Shown here: positions 1-9,126 of the stretch, one piece after another
Position numbering within the stretch: the first letter of the stretch is position 1
Layout: each line of letters begins with the position of its first letter
Assembly: GCF_006974145.1 (NCBI RefSeq)
Contig: NZ_CP039456.1
Span: forward strand, 1,022,001 to 1,086,000
Source: Changchengzhania lutea
GTDB lineage: Bacteria; Bacteroidota; Bacteroidia; Flavobacteriales; Flavobacteriaceae
DNA: 64,000 nt
Reading direction: 5' to 3'
Notes under the pieces: generated by a model
Databases searched by the model: none
What the model was told of the DNA's origin: nothing
The model's input: only the letters and a program-made list of their open reading frames with translations
Made by a program: the position numbers and the translations under genes

Positions 1-216
1 CAAGCTTGATAGCCTAGAGCTAAAGCCATATAGCTTTTACCAACACCTGTACTTCCTGTAATAAGTATACTTTCATTGTTTTTTATAAAATCATACTCTG
101 AGAAGCGTTTTAGTGGATTTTTATTGATATTTCTATTGTCACCATAATCAATATCCTCAACAACAGTTTTGTATCTAAACTTAGCTACTTTGGTTAAACG
201 TTCAATTTTCCTGTTT
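1..216 (-). pseudogene. istB-like IS21 helper ATPase, 5'-truncated fragment
   Basis: The minus strand encodes a peptide with a Walker A loop (GSTGVGKS) preceded by a VVEDIDYG segment, the arrangement found in IstB, the AAA+ helper ATPase of IS21-family transposition. Full IstB proteins carry about 50 further residues before the equivalent of this point. Here the similarity begins abruptly where the neighbouring HD gene ends, and I found no start codon in frame. The C-terminal side runs off the window. This looks like a remnant of an IS21-type element whose 5' end was lost. The family call rests on the Walker A context and is fairly firm; the exact upstream limit is an estimate. Confidence 0.6.
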
Positions 217-752
217 ACTTTGTTCCAGAACCTTTATGCTATAAGCGGTTCTAAAATGGTGCTTCTTTAAAAATTCTAAATTAAGCTTGTGCCAATCCAA
301 ATCTACTAACTTGTTATCACAGAACACTTCCCATTCCCTGCGTAGTAATGGCTTTCTGTAAAAGAAATGCGAGTTACTTATATGGAATATATCTGCACCA
401 CCAAGTACTTCGGCTAATGCATTTGTTGGGCATTGTGGTATTTTTGTAGCGTCAATACAATTACAGACCTTATCAATAAAGTCATTATTGACTTCTAGTT
501 CATTCAAAAATCTATTTGCAATCACTTTGCTTTCGTCTTCGTGGTCTTTGTATGTTTTAGAAAAACCAGTATCGTGAAACCAAGCAGCAGTAAGCAAAAC
601 CTCAGTGTCCTCGTGATTGATATCCATTGCCGCACATAAGTGCTTTACGTTTTGTACTACTTCTTTTAGTATGTTTAAGATTAAAATGGTACCTCTTTAC
701 CTTTTGAAGTCGTAAGCAAGTCTGTGCAATATTTAGAAACGTTGTTAATCAT
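202..752 (-). pseudogene. HD-domain phosphohydrolase, two frameshifts
   Basis: The uninterrupted part (202-627) encodes HDTG of the HD metal site and aligns throughout with the intact HD protein at 13242-13841. Sequence upstream continues the similarity in two other frames: an ATG at 752 starts MINNVSKYCTDLL, then KEVPF, NLKHT and KEVVQNVKHL follow. Removing one base from the AAAA run at 683-686 and one from the TTTT run at 664-667 restores a single frame of about 180 residues, the length of the paralogue. The restored start overlaps the stop of the upstream membrane-protein gene by 8 bases, as expected in an operon. It is either a recent pseudogene or a product of homopolymer sequencing errors. 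The substrate is unknown. Confidence 0.75.
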
Positions 753-1233
753 CGTCGTGGTCATCTTGTGCATCTAATTGAATCACATTAGCATCACTTC
801 TAATTTCAATATGTGTTATCTCACCACCACTTGTTCCTACATATTTAGAAATCCCTATTGAGGTAATTGAAAGCAATAAAACCGCAACAAAGCCATATTT
901 AGAGAATGGAAGCTTTTTATATTCTAAAAACAAAGTTGTTAGCGATACTCCTGCTAAAATCAACATTATAGTCAAAAACAATTCTGCGTACTCTTCGTGC
1001 TTATGAATTAATGTTTCGCTAATTCCAGGTAAGTTCTCAACGATTTCTTCAGCTCCTTCACCTGTTAAAAAAGCTGCTGCTGCTGTGAAGGCACTAAATA
1101 TAAAAATGCCTAGTGCTGTGTTTTTAATTTGAGGTTTTTTAATAATATAACCTACAAGTAATACCAAAAAACCAATCAATACTCCCACAATAGGAAGATG
1201 ATTTACTACTAAATGAAAATGTGCGTCGTTCAT
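745..1233 (-). CDS. Small integral membrane protein, metal-efflux operon
   Basis: A 162-residue protein with about four hydrophobic segments (roughly residues 8-30, 38-58, 84-104 and 110-128) and an acidic, histidine-containing tail (QDDHDDD) that could bind metal. It resembles DUF2231-type membrane proteins seen beside heavy-metal RND pumps in Bacteroidota. Its role is unknown. It is the fourth gene of the efflux operon, 15 bases after the VIT-family gene, and its stop overlaps the start of the broken HD gene. The His/Asp tail and the position suggest a link to metal handling, which is inference. Confidence 0.6.
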   Translation of the reverse strand: MNDAHFHLVVNHLPIVGVLIGFLVLLVGYIIKKPQIKNTALGIFIFSAFTAAAAFLTGEGAEEIVENLPGISETLIHKHEEYAELFLTIMLILAGVSLTTLFLEYKKLPFSKYGFVAVLLLSITSIGISKYVGTSGGEITHIEIRSDANVIQLDAQDDHDDD

Positions 1234-1248
1234 AATTTTATGTTTTGT

Positions 1249-1962
1249 TTAAATGTTTACTCCAAATAGATATCCAACTATGGCAGTCAGACCCATTGCG
1301 ACAGTTCCCCAAAATGTGATACGGACAATTGCTTTTACAATACTTGAACCACCAGTTTTAGCTGCTAATGCTCCTAAAACAATAAGGAAAAATAGCGCAA
1401 AACCGTAGATAGAATATACCATACGTTGCAAAGGCAGAAAAAGCGTTACTAAAAAAGGAAGTAATCCTCCTATTGTAAATGCTGCTCCAGATGCAAAAGC
1501 CGCTTGAATAGGTTGAGCTTGACTTATTTCATTGATTCCTAATTCATCTCTAATATGTGCGCCTAAAGCATCGTGCTCTGTTAATTCTTTAGTTACAGTT
1601 AATGCCGTTGTTTTTTTTAGTCCTCTTTTTTCATAAATTTCTGCTAATCGCTGTAATTCGATTTCTGGCATTTCATCTAGTTCTTGCTTTTCACGTTCAA
1701 TATCAGCTTTTTCGATATCTGTTTGTGAACTTACAGAAACATACTCGCCAGCTGCCATTGATATAGCACCAGCAACAAGTCCTGCCAATGTTGCTAAAAT
1801 GATAGGCTCTCGTATCGCACTCGCAGCTGCAACACCTATTGCAAGACTGGCTGTAGATAAAATACCATCATTAGCTCCAAGTACTGCTGCTCTTAACCAA
1901 TTACTTCTGTGAATGTAATGGCTGTCTAAATAATTGTCTAGTTCTTCTGTTTTTTCTGTCAT
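1249..1962 (-). CDS. VIT1/CCC1-family metal transporter
   Basis: A 237-residue membrane protein of the VIT1/CCC1 family, whose members move iron or manganese across membranes. The N-terminus has LGANDGILSTASL followed by GAISMAAGEYVSVSSQ, the two conserved segments of the first two helices. A hydrophilic alpha-helical stretch rich in Glu and Lys (about residues 80-140) separates them from three C-terminal membrane helices, as in the eukaryotic and bacterial VIT proteins, where this region binds metal. It starts immediately after the adaptor gene and is co-transcribed with the RND pump, so export or detoxification of a divalent metal is likely. The metal cannot be read from sequence. Confidence 0.85.
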   Translation of the reverse strand: MTEKTEELDNYLDSHYIHRSNWLRAAVLGANDGILSTASLAIGVAAASAIREPIILATLAGLVAGAISMAAGEYVSVSSQTDIEKADIEREKQELDEMPEIELQRLAEIYEKRGLKKTTALTVTKELTEHDALGAHIRDELGINEISQAQPIQAAFASGAAFTIGGLLPFLVTLFLPLQRMVYSIYGFALFFLIVLGALAAKTGGSSIVKAIVRITFWGTVAMGLTAIVGYLFGVNI

Positions 1963-3129
1963 CTATTCAGTAATTAGATTAAATGCTCCTTTAGTCAAAA
2001 ATTCTGTGTTTGGATCAAAATCATTGGCATTTACTATTTGTATAAAACCATTATTTGTAGTCCCAACTTTCACTAATACCCTTTTAAAATTTGTCCCGTT
2101 TTCTTTAACCAAAACAAAATAATCATTATCAATATTGGCAACAGCTTCAACTGGTAACGCAAAATATTCTGTCGTTGTGGTTAAAATCTCTCCTTCTATA
2201 TACATTCCTGGGGCAAATAACTTTGCGTCACTTTTATTAACCAAATCTCCGTGAATATTTATGGTTCTGTCTTGAATATTAATTGCTTTGTTTACTAAAT
2301 GCACTTTTCCTTTATAAACATTGCTCATATCGTTTTGCAATCGCACATTAATAGGTAATCCTTCTTTTACCATTGGAAGGTCTTTTTCAAAAATCTTCAA
2401 CTCTATGTGTAAATCGTCTGTATTTGTAACTGTAATAGCAACATCTGAAGGGTTTAAATACATTCCCTTAGTAGCATTAATTGTTGTTGCATAACCCGAC
2501 AAAGGGGAAGGCACGCTGATGACCGAACGAATGTTTTCTCCAGACAAGGTGTTTGGATTAATGTTCATCAGGCTTAACTTCTTTTTCAGCGACTGGTATT
2601 GTGCTAAAGTCACAGTATATTCTGATTCTGCTTTTAGGAAATTCTTTTTGGATGTAACGTTATCTGCCATCAATTCTTTTTGGCGCTCATAGTCTGACTT
2701 TAAATAGTTCAAGCGTCCTTTGGCTTCTAAAAAATCTTGTTGTGCTTGTACATATTCAGGATTTTCAATCGTGAATAATGTCTGGCCTTTTTTGACTGCA
2801 TCTCCAGGCAATAAGCTAATATTTTTTACGTATCCCGCAAAATAGGCACTTACGTCTGCTTGATTTTCTGGTGGAACGGCAAACATACCGTTCGCTTTTA
2901 CTACAGTATTAAATGGTTGAGTTGTTATTTTTCCAACCTCCATATTGCCTGATATAAACTGATTTTCTGTTATGACAATTACATCTGTATCCTCTGCTGT
3001 TTCAGTTGCCTCACTATTTGCAGTTTCAGATTTCTCTTTTGAATTACAAGAAGCTAAAACCATTATTGCTACCAATAAAAGCCCCTTGAGGTATATAGAA
3101 TTAGATATTTTTTTGTTTGTGTTTTTCAT
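1963..3129 (-). CDS. RND efflux periplasmic adaptor lipoprotein (CusB/CzcB-like)
   Basis: A 388-residue membrane-fusion protein of the HlyD/CusB class. The N-terminus is a lipoprotein signal with lipobox LASC (Cys about residue 28). A barrel-sandwich hybrid segment (ADVSAYFAGYVKNI and GDAVKKGQTLFTIENPEY) is followed by a helical hairpin (about residues 125-185), a second lipoyl half (VPSPLSGYATTI), and beta-barrel and membrane-proximal domains. It bridges the inner-membrane RND pump and the outer-membrane factor. The gene lies two bases after the RND-TolC fusion and directly before the VIT gene, so one transcript is likely. Length and order match heavy-metal efflux operons of Flavobacteriaceae. 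Confidence 0.92.
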   Translation of the reverse strand: MKNTNKKISNSIYLKGLLLVAIMVLASCNSKEKSETANSEATETAEDTDVIVITENQFISGNMEVGKITTQPFNTVVKANGMFAVPPENQADVSAYFAGYVKNISLLPGDAVKKGQTLFTIENPEYVQAQQDFLEAKGRLNYLKSDYERQKELMADNVTSKKNFLKAESEYTVTLAQYQSLKKKLSLMNINPNTLSGENIRSVISVPSPLSGYATTINATKGMYLNPSDVAITVTNTDDLHIELKIFEKDLPMVKEGLPINVRLQNDMSNVYKGKVHLVNKAINIQDRTINIHGDLVNKSDAKLFAPGMYIEGEILTTTTEYFALPVEAVANIDNDYFVLVKENGTNFKRVLVKVGTTNNGFIQIVNANDFDPNTEFLTKGAFNLITE

Positions 3130-3131
3130 TG

Positions 3132-6100
3132 TTAATTGGTTAAGTAGTTTAATTCTAAAACTGTATTGTTATACTTGTTTAGGTTTTGTAAATAATTGAT
3201 TTCAATATTTTTTGCACTTTCCAAAAGTTGCACATATTGCAAGAAATCTATCTCGCCATTTTGAAACGCTTTTGAAGCAGTTGTTGTTAATTCTTTTGAA
3301 AGGTTTCTTCCCGTATTTTCATAATAATCAACAGTTTCTTGAAACTTTTTCAGATTAGAAAGTAAGCCATCGTATTTTGATTGTAACTGGATTTTATAGT
3401 TTTCAAATTCATTAGCTATAATCAATGTTTCTGTCTTTGCCGCATTGATTTTTGATTTATGTGCTCCAAACCATAATGGTACAGCAATACCTACTTGAAA
3501 ACCATTATAGTTTCTTGCATTAGCACCATTGTTAGTCCCCTGAAATGCGGATAAGTGCAAATCAGGTAATAGCTTTTGTCGCTCTAATGAAAGTGAAGAT
3601 TTAGCCAAACTTTCTGCCGAATTATAATACATCAGACCTGGATGATCTGCTAGACTAAATTCCTTTAACTCTAATCTTGGTAGCACATCTTCTATAACCT
3701 TAAATAATGAATCACTTTGCACCCATTGATTAAGCATTGTATAGGCTTTAGAGACGTCTTCTCGTGCTTGAGCAAGTGCGATAGATATTTCTTTTTGTTT
3801 TGTTTCTGCAGTTAGCTTTTCTAATAAATTAGTTTCGCCGACATCATATCTTTTCTTTGCTGCTCTAGCAAACTGACTATATAAACTATTTAAATACATA
3901 TACTGTTTGACCAGATTATTACTGTAGACTACGTTGTAATATGCCGTACTAACTTCTTTAGTCAATATTCTTTCGTTTATCCGATACTGCTGAGTTGTTA
4001 ACGCTACTTTTTGTTTTTCTACTTTGCGTTGTGCACCATAAATAGTTGGAAATTGAAGTGATTGACTAATGCCCAAAACCTTTAAAGGCAAACCGTTTTC
4101 TGCAATGTTATTTTGATCATAACTATAGTAAACTTGTGTTCTATCTAAATTGAAAGCACTTCCTACTAATTGTTCAGATTGGTTAATTTTTTTCGCGTAA
4201 GCTTGAAGCCCTTTATTATTCTCAATTGCTATTTTTACAGTCTGTTCTGCATTTACAGGATTTTGTTGAGCTCTTCCGAAAAATGGTAAAAACAGTAAAA
4301 GCATAATGCTTAGAGCCTTTAGATTTACTTTAGTTTTCTTTTTAGGATGATGCCCTTTTCTATCAAACATTGCATATAAAATTGGTAATACCACAAGCGT
4401 TAATGCTGTAGCAGTTATTAACCCACCAACAACTACTGTCGCTAAGGGTCTTTGAACCTCTGCACCTGCGGAAGTTGAAATTGCCATCGGTAAAAACCCT
4501 AAAGCTGCTGCTGCTGCTGTCAATAATACTGGACGCAATCTGTTTTTTGTTCCCATTAAAATTCGCTTATTAATATTGCTAACTCCGTGTGCTTTTAGTT
4601 CCTTGAATTCTTCAATCAGTACAATACCATTTAGTACTGCAATACCAAAAAGTGCAATAAACCCAACACCTGCCGAAATACTAAAAGGAAGATCCCTCAT
4701 ATAAAGTAGCATAACACCACCAATAGCGGATAATGGAATGGCACTATAAATCATTAAGGCTTCTTTTACAGAATCGAAAGCAAAATACAACAGGACAAAA
4801 ATCAATATTAATGCAATTGGTACAGCTACTTTTAATCGTGCCGATGCGGTTCTTAGGTTTTCGAATTGACCTCCATAGCTTATAGAATATCCGGTTGGAA
4901 TCTTAACATCTCTTTCAATTATTGCTTGAACATCTTTTACAACAGATTCCAAATCTCGGTTTCTAACATTTACACCTACAACGATACGACGCTTGGTATT
5001 ATCACGGGAAATTTTTGCTGGTCCTTTAGTGTAGGTAATATTAGCAAATTCACTAAGTGGTAATTTTGTACCGTTGGGTAATGAAACTGATGCTGTCTCT
5101 AAGTTTTCAATATCTTTTCTGTGACCAGTATCAAAACGTAATACCAAATCAAACTGTTTTTCTCCTTCAAACACTGTTCCTGCTGGCATTCCTGCAAAGC
5201 CCATTGTGATGACTTTATTTAAGTCTTCAATATTCAATCCATATTTAGCGATTTTCTGACGATTATACTTTACTGACATTTGAGGTAGTCCTGCTGTTTT
5301 TTCTACGGAAATATCCGCAGCTCCTTCTACATTTTGAATAGCCTTTTCTATTTCTAATGCTTTTCTGTATAAAACATCTAAATCTTCTCCAAAAACTTTA
5401 ATAGCTAAATCGGCTCTTACTCCCGTAATCAATTCATTAAATCGCATTTCGATAGGTTGGGTAAATTCAAAATCCACACCTGCTATTTCATTGGATAAGG
5501 CTTCTTTAAATTTATCTGCTAATTCGTCTTTAGACTCGGCAGATGTCCATTCGCCTTTTGGTTTCAATTTTATAATAACATCACTTTCTTCCATAGACAT
5601 TGGGTCTGTTGGTACTTCGGCAGCTCCAATTCTACTTACTACTTGTTCTACTTCTGGAAATTGTTTTAATATTTTTTCTATTTGAGTAGTGGCTTCAATG
5701 GTTTTGCTCAAGGACATTCCCGTTTTTAATACAGGCTGGATTACAAAATCGCCTTCATCTAGCGTTGGAACAAACTCGCCGCCCATTCTGGAATATAAAA
5801 ATGCTGTAAAAACCAATAAACCTATAGCCATACTTAACACCAATGTCTTTTTGCGCAAAGCCCAAGCAATAGTAGGCTGGTATTTATCTTCTAACAAAGC
5901 AATGAGTCTGGACGATATGGTTTTCTTTTCTGTGTTCGATGGTTTAATGAACATAGAAGCCATTACAGGTATGTAGGTAAAACATAACAGCATTGCGCCA
6001 ATGAGGGCAAAACAGAATACCAATGCCATAGGACGAAACATTTTTCCTTCTACGCCGACTAGAGATAGAATAGGGATAAAAACAATGATGATGATTAATT

Positions 6101-7469
6101 GGCCGAATACTGCGGAATTCATCATTTTTGTGGCACCTTGATAGGTTATTTTATCAATTAATCCCTGTCTTTCTTCTTTTGGAAGTGCTAAAAGTTTAGA
6201 ACGCTGACTCGTGATTTTAAAAGCGATAAATTCTACAATAATTACAGCGCCATCTATGATAATACCAAAATCGATAGCTCCTAAACTCATCAAGTTGGCA
6301 TCGACTCCAAAAATGTACATTAGAGAAAGTGCAAACAATAAACATAATGGAATAACCGAAGCCACAACTAAGCCTGAGCGCAGGTTTCCTAAAAGTAAAA
6401 CCACAACAAAAATTACGATTAAACATCCTAAAATTAGGTTTTCGGCAATTGTGAATGTTGTTTTGGCAATAAGCTCACTTCGTTCTAAAAATGGGTTAAT
6501 TGAGATACCTGTAGGTAATGATGATTGTATCTCTGCCACACGTTGTTTTACTGCCTCGATTACGGCATTGGAATTAGCATCTTTAAGCATCATTACTTGC
6601 CCCAGTACTTTTTCACCTTCACCATTTCCTGTGATTGCTCCGAAACGATTGGCGTGTCCGAAGCCTACAGTAGCAACATCTCTAACATAAACAGGAACAT
6701 CTCCCTTATTAGTAACAACAATATCTTCAATATCCTCTATTGAAGACACTAAGCCTTCACCTCTTATAAAATAACTTTCATTAATTTTTTCAATATAACC
6801 ACCTCCAGCAACGCTATTGTTTTTTTCAAGAGCGTTAAAAACATCGAAAATAGAAACATCCATTGAACGTAGACGTTCTGGATTAACAGCCACTTCATAG
6901 GTTTTTAAGTAACCTCCCCAAGTATTTACTTCTACAACACCTGGTATTCCAGAAAGCTGCCGTTTTACAACCCAATCCTGAATAGTACGCACATCAGATA
7001 ATGAATATTGATCTTTATAGTTGGGATCTACATCGATTACATATTGGTAAATTTCACCAAGACCTGTAGAAACAGGGCCCATAAAGGGTTTGCCAAAACC
7101 TTCTGGAATTTTTTCTTCGGCACTTTTAATTTTTTCAGCGATAAGTTGACGAGGTAGGTAAGTACCCATTTCATCATCGAATACAACAGTAACTACTGAT
7201 AGTCCAAACTTGGAGATAGAACGGATTTCTTTTACTCCTGGTAAATTTGCCATTTCTAACTCTACAGGATACGTCAAAAACTTCTCAACATCTTCGGTCG
7301 ATAAAGTTCTTGAAGTCGTAATGACCTGAACTTGATTATTGGTTACATCTGGAACTGCTCCAATAGGAATATTGGAGAGGGAATACAAGCCGAATCCAAC
7401 GATTCCTGCGGTAAATAACAGTACAATTAGTTTGTGATGAATACTGTATTGGATAATACGTTCTAACAT
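3132..7469 (-). CDS. CusA/CzcA heavy-metal RND pump fused to TolC-type outer-membrane factor
   Basis: A 1,445-residue protein in two parts. Residues 1 to about 1045 are a complete heavy-metal RND transporter starting MLERIIQYSIHHKL, with two groups of membrane helices, two large periplasmic loops and the HME proton-relay helix motif DFGIIIDGAVIIVEF. From about 1070 the chain is a TolC/CusC-type outer-membrane factor rich in coiled coil. Between them is a basic stretch, a hydrophobic segment (ALSIMLLLFLPFF) and GRAQQ, which looks like an internal signal peptide with a cleavage site. Such fusions are known in Bacteroidota. The chain probably matures into separate inner- and outer-membrane proteins (inference). 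The operon is preceded by response-regulator boxes. Confidence 0.93.
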   Translation of the reverse strand: MLERIIQYSIHHKLIVLLFTAGIVGFGLYSLSNIPIGAVPDVTNNQVQVITTSRTLSTEDVEKFLTYPVELEMANLPGVKEIRSISKFGLSVVTVVFDDEMGTYLPRQLIAEKIKSAEEKIPEGFGKPFMGPVSTGLGEIYQYVIDVDPNYKDQYSLSDVRTIQDWVVKRQLSGIPGVVEVNTWGGYLKTYEVAVNPERLRSMDVSIFDVFNALEKNNSVAGGGYIEKINESYFIRGEGLVSSIEDIEDIVVTNKGDVPVYVRDVATVGFGHANRFGAITGNGEGEKVLGQVMMLKDANSNAVIEAVKQRVAEIQSSLPTGISINPFLERSELIAKTTFTIAENLILGCLIVIFVVVLLLGNLRSGLVVASVIPLCLLFALSLMYIFGVDANLMSLGAIDFGIIIDGAVIIVEFIAFKITSQRSKLLALPKEERQGLIDKITYQGATKMMNSAVFGQLIIIIVFIPILSLVGVEGKMFRPMALVFCFALIGAMLLCFTYIPVMASMFIKPSNTEKKTISSRLIALLEDKYQPTIAWALRKKTLVLSMAIGLLVFTAFLYSRMGGEFVPTLDEGDFVIQPVLKTGMSLSKTIEATTQIEKILKQFPEVEQVVSRIGAAEVPTDPMSMEESDVIIKLKPKGEWTSAESKDELADKFKEALSNEIAGVDFEFTQPIEMRFNELITGVRADLAIKVFGEDLDVLYRKALEIEKAIQNVEGAADISVEKTAGLPQMSVKYNRQKIAKYGLNIEDLNKVITMGFAGMPAGTVFEGEKQFDLVLRFDTGHRKDIENLETASVSLPNGTKLPLSEFANITYTKGPAKISRDNTKRRIVVGVNVRNRDLESVVKDVQAIIERDVKIPTGYSISYGGQFENLRTASARLKVAVPIALILIFVLLYFAFDSVKEALMIYSAIPLSAIGGVMLLYMRDLPFSISAGVGFIALFGIAVLNGIVLIEEFKELKAHGVSNINKRILMGTKNRLRPVLLTAAAAALGFLPMAISTSAGAEVQRPLATVVVGGLITATALTLVVLPILYAMFDRKGHHPKKKTKVNLKALSIMLLLFLPFFGRAQQNPVNAEQTVKIAIENNKGLQAYAKKINQSEQLVGSAFNLDRTQVYYSYDQNNIAENGLPLKVLGISQSLQFPTIYGAQRKVEKQKVALTTQQYRINERILTKEVSTAYYNVVYSNNLVKQYMYLNSLYSQFARAAKKRYDVGETNLLEKLTAETKQKEISIALAQAREDVSKAYTMLNQWVQSDSLFKVIEDVLPRLELKEFSLADHPGLMYYNSAESLAKSSLSLERQKLLPDLHLSAFQGTNNGANARNYNGFQVGIAVPLWFGAHKSKINAAKTETLIIANEFENYKIQLQSKYDGLLSNLKKFQETVDYYENTGRNLSKELTTTASKAFQNGEIDFLQYVQLLESAKNIEINYLQNLNKYNNTVLELNYLTN

Positions 7470-7538
7470 TTTCTGGTGGTTTATTAAAAAGAATAGAACA
7501 AATGTAGACGTGATATCTAAGTGTATTCTAAACTGTTT

Positions 7539-7559
7539 CTTAAGATTGACTTAAGATTG
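7539..7559 (-). promoter_or_regulatory. Response-regulator direct repeat upstream of the efflux operon
   Basis: Two perfect copies of CTTAAGATTG with an 11-bp period, 70 bp upstream of the RND gene start. An 11-bp period is typical of OmpR/CusR-class binding sites. The same box recurs at 7741 and 9836, next to the adjacent CusRS-like pair, so that regulator is the likely ligand. Confidence 0.6.
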
Positions 7560-7581
7560 TTTTTCCTCTTAATAACAAAAA

Positions 7582-7613
7582 GCAAAAGCCTTGAGAGTTC
7601 CCAAAGCTTTTGC
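7582..7613 (-). terminator. Rho-independent-type hairpin
   Basis: An 8-bp stem GCAAAAGC/GCTTTTGC with a 16-nt loop. On the minus strand it is followed by TTTTTG. It lies downstream of the sensor kinase gene and upstream of the efflux operon, so it probably ends the regulator transcript. Confidence 0.55.
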
Positions 7614-7740
7614 AACCACTAACCAATAAAAACCAACCAAAAAAACCAAAAATTTAAAGAGAGAATCTATTTTTTTTCAATAATGTGGCTAATTCTTTTG
7701 TAAATGTAATTCTGTAGTTTAAAGAGTATCTAAGGAAAGT

Positions 7741-7760
7741 CTTAAGATTGGCTTAAAAAT
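7741..7760 (-). promoter_or_regulatory. Second response-regulator-type box
   Basis: CTTAAGATTG followed with an 11-bp period by CTTAAAAAT. It overlaps the end of the kinase gene, about 270 bp upstream of the efflux operon start. It may be an auxiliary upstream site or a chance partial match. Confidence 0.4.
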
Positions 7761-9126
7761 GAACAGAAAAAATAGTTCCGATGCCCAATTTACTTTCTAC
7801 TTCAATACTTGCACCAATAGCATCAGCAGCCTTTTTTGCAATCGACAGCCCTAATCCATTACCAGAGATATTTTTATGATTTAAAGCATCTGATCTGAAG
7901 AAATGATTGAATAAATTGTTCAAATCTTCTTTTTTAATTCCTATTCCTTCATCTTGAACCTTACAAACAGTTTTAGAGTCCAATTGTGTAATTGAAATAT
8001 AAATCTTGGTAGCATCCTTGGTATATTTTATCGCGTTGCTAATAATATTTTCCAATATTAAATTGCTAAAATATTGAGGTACTAACGTCTCTTTTTCAAT
8101 ATCATTTTTAAAATTTACAGAAAGCTTCTTTTCTGATATCTGTTTTTTGTGTCTTGAAAGAATTTCGTCGATTAAAGCCGCTAAGGGAATTAAAGCCTTA
8201 TTGGTAGTTTGTGAATTTGTGTCCAATCTTGCCAAAAGTAAAAGTTGCTCTAATGTAGCAGTCATTCGGTCTATTTCTGAAAGACTGAACTTGATTTTCT
8301 CTTCATATTCTGCTCGTTCCCTTGGCTTGCGAATTAAAACCTCTAATGTGCCTTTTAAGGTTGCTAAAGGTGTACGTAATTCGTGAGAAGCATCTGATGT
8401 AAACTGACGTTCTCTTTCCATCGCATTCTCAATACGCTGCAATAAATCATTTATTCCAGAAGACAAATCAAAAAGTTCATCTTTATTTTGGGGAAGTGCA
8501 ACGCGCTCGTTTAAGTTGTTTCTTGTAATTCTATTGGTTGTTTCTGTTACGTTCTTAACAGGTATGATGCTTCTACCAGCTATGTATTTGGAAATAAAAT
8601 AGAGGCTCGCTAAAAGAAGTAAGTAGACAAAAAGTAGAATATTTCTTAAATTAAGTAATACCATTTGTGAAGCTTCCAATGACATAGCCGCTACGATAAA
8701 ACCTTTTATCTTACCATCTTCTTCTATTGGTAATTGAATCTGTCTAATGGGTTTATTATTGAGAATCTCATTATAGCTTCCGCCAAAATTCGCTTTAGTA
8801 TTGTAATCGAGTTGGTTTTCTTTAAGGTTTGGGGATTTATCCATAAATGTCCCGTTCTTATCCAAAATTTGAATAAAAACAGGGTTTACCTGAACTTCTC
8901 TATGTTCTCTTTCTTCCCACTCTTTTTTGTTTTTTATTTTGATACTGTCCCCAACTATTTTCATTTCTTCTGTATGCTTTTCTGCTTCAAAAGACAGGTC
9001 GCTATCCAAATTTTGATACACAACACCTTTAACAACAAAGTAAACAGATGTAAAGGCTACTGCCATTATTATAGCAGTCGCAATCATATAATGTAGCGCT
9101 ATTCTATTTTTAAAACTTAAATTCAT
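7753..9126 (-). CDS. Sensor histidine kinase, CusS-like
   Basis: A 457-residue membrane kinase. Membrane helices at about residues 13-35 and 162-182 bracket a periplasmic sensor domain of about 125 residues. A HAMP region follows, then a HisKA domain with the phospho-acceptor in SDASHELRTPLA, then a HATPase domain with N box ISNAIKYT, G1 DEGIGI and G2 GNGLGLSIAKK. The gene start overlaps the stop of the response-regulator gene by four bases (ATGA). Its place next to a heavy-metal RND operon suggests periplasmic metal sensing, as in CusS, but no metal-binding motif is obvious, so the signal is inferred from context. Confidence 0.9.
   Translation of the reverse strand: MNLSFKNRIALHYMIATAIIMAVAFTSVYFVVKGVVYQNLDSDLSFEAEKHTEEMKIVGDSIKIKNKKEWEEREHREVQVNPVFIQILDKNGTFMDKSPNLKENQLDYNTKANFGGSYNEILNNKPIRQIQLPIEEDGKIKGFIVAAMSLEASQMVLLNLRNILLFVYLLLLASLYFISKYIAGRSIIPVKNVTETTNRITRNNLNERVALPQNKDELFDLSSGINDLLQRIENAMERERQFTSDASHELRTPLATLKGTLEVLIRKPRERAEYEEKIKFSLSEIDRMTATLEQLLLLARLDTNSQTTNKALIPLAALIDEILSRHKKQISEKKLSVNFKNDIEKETLVPQYFSNLILENIISNAIKYTKDATKIYISITQLDSKTVCKVQDEGIGIKKEDLNNLFNHFFRSDALNHKNISGNGLGLSIAKKAADAIGASIEVESKLGIGTIFSVHF

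Noticed and set aside
6211-6743. Open frames antisense to the RND pump gene
   Set aside because: They lie wholly within the conserved membrane-domain coding sequence and show no known motif; they are shadows of that gene.
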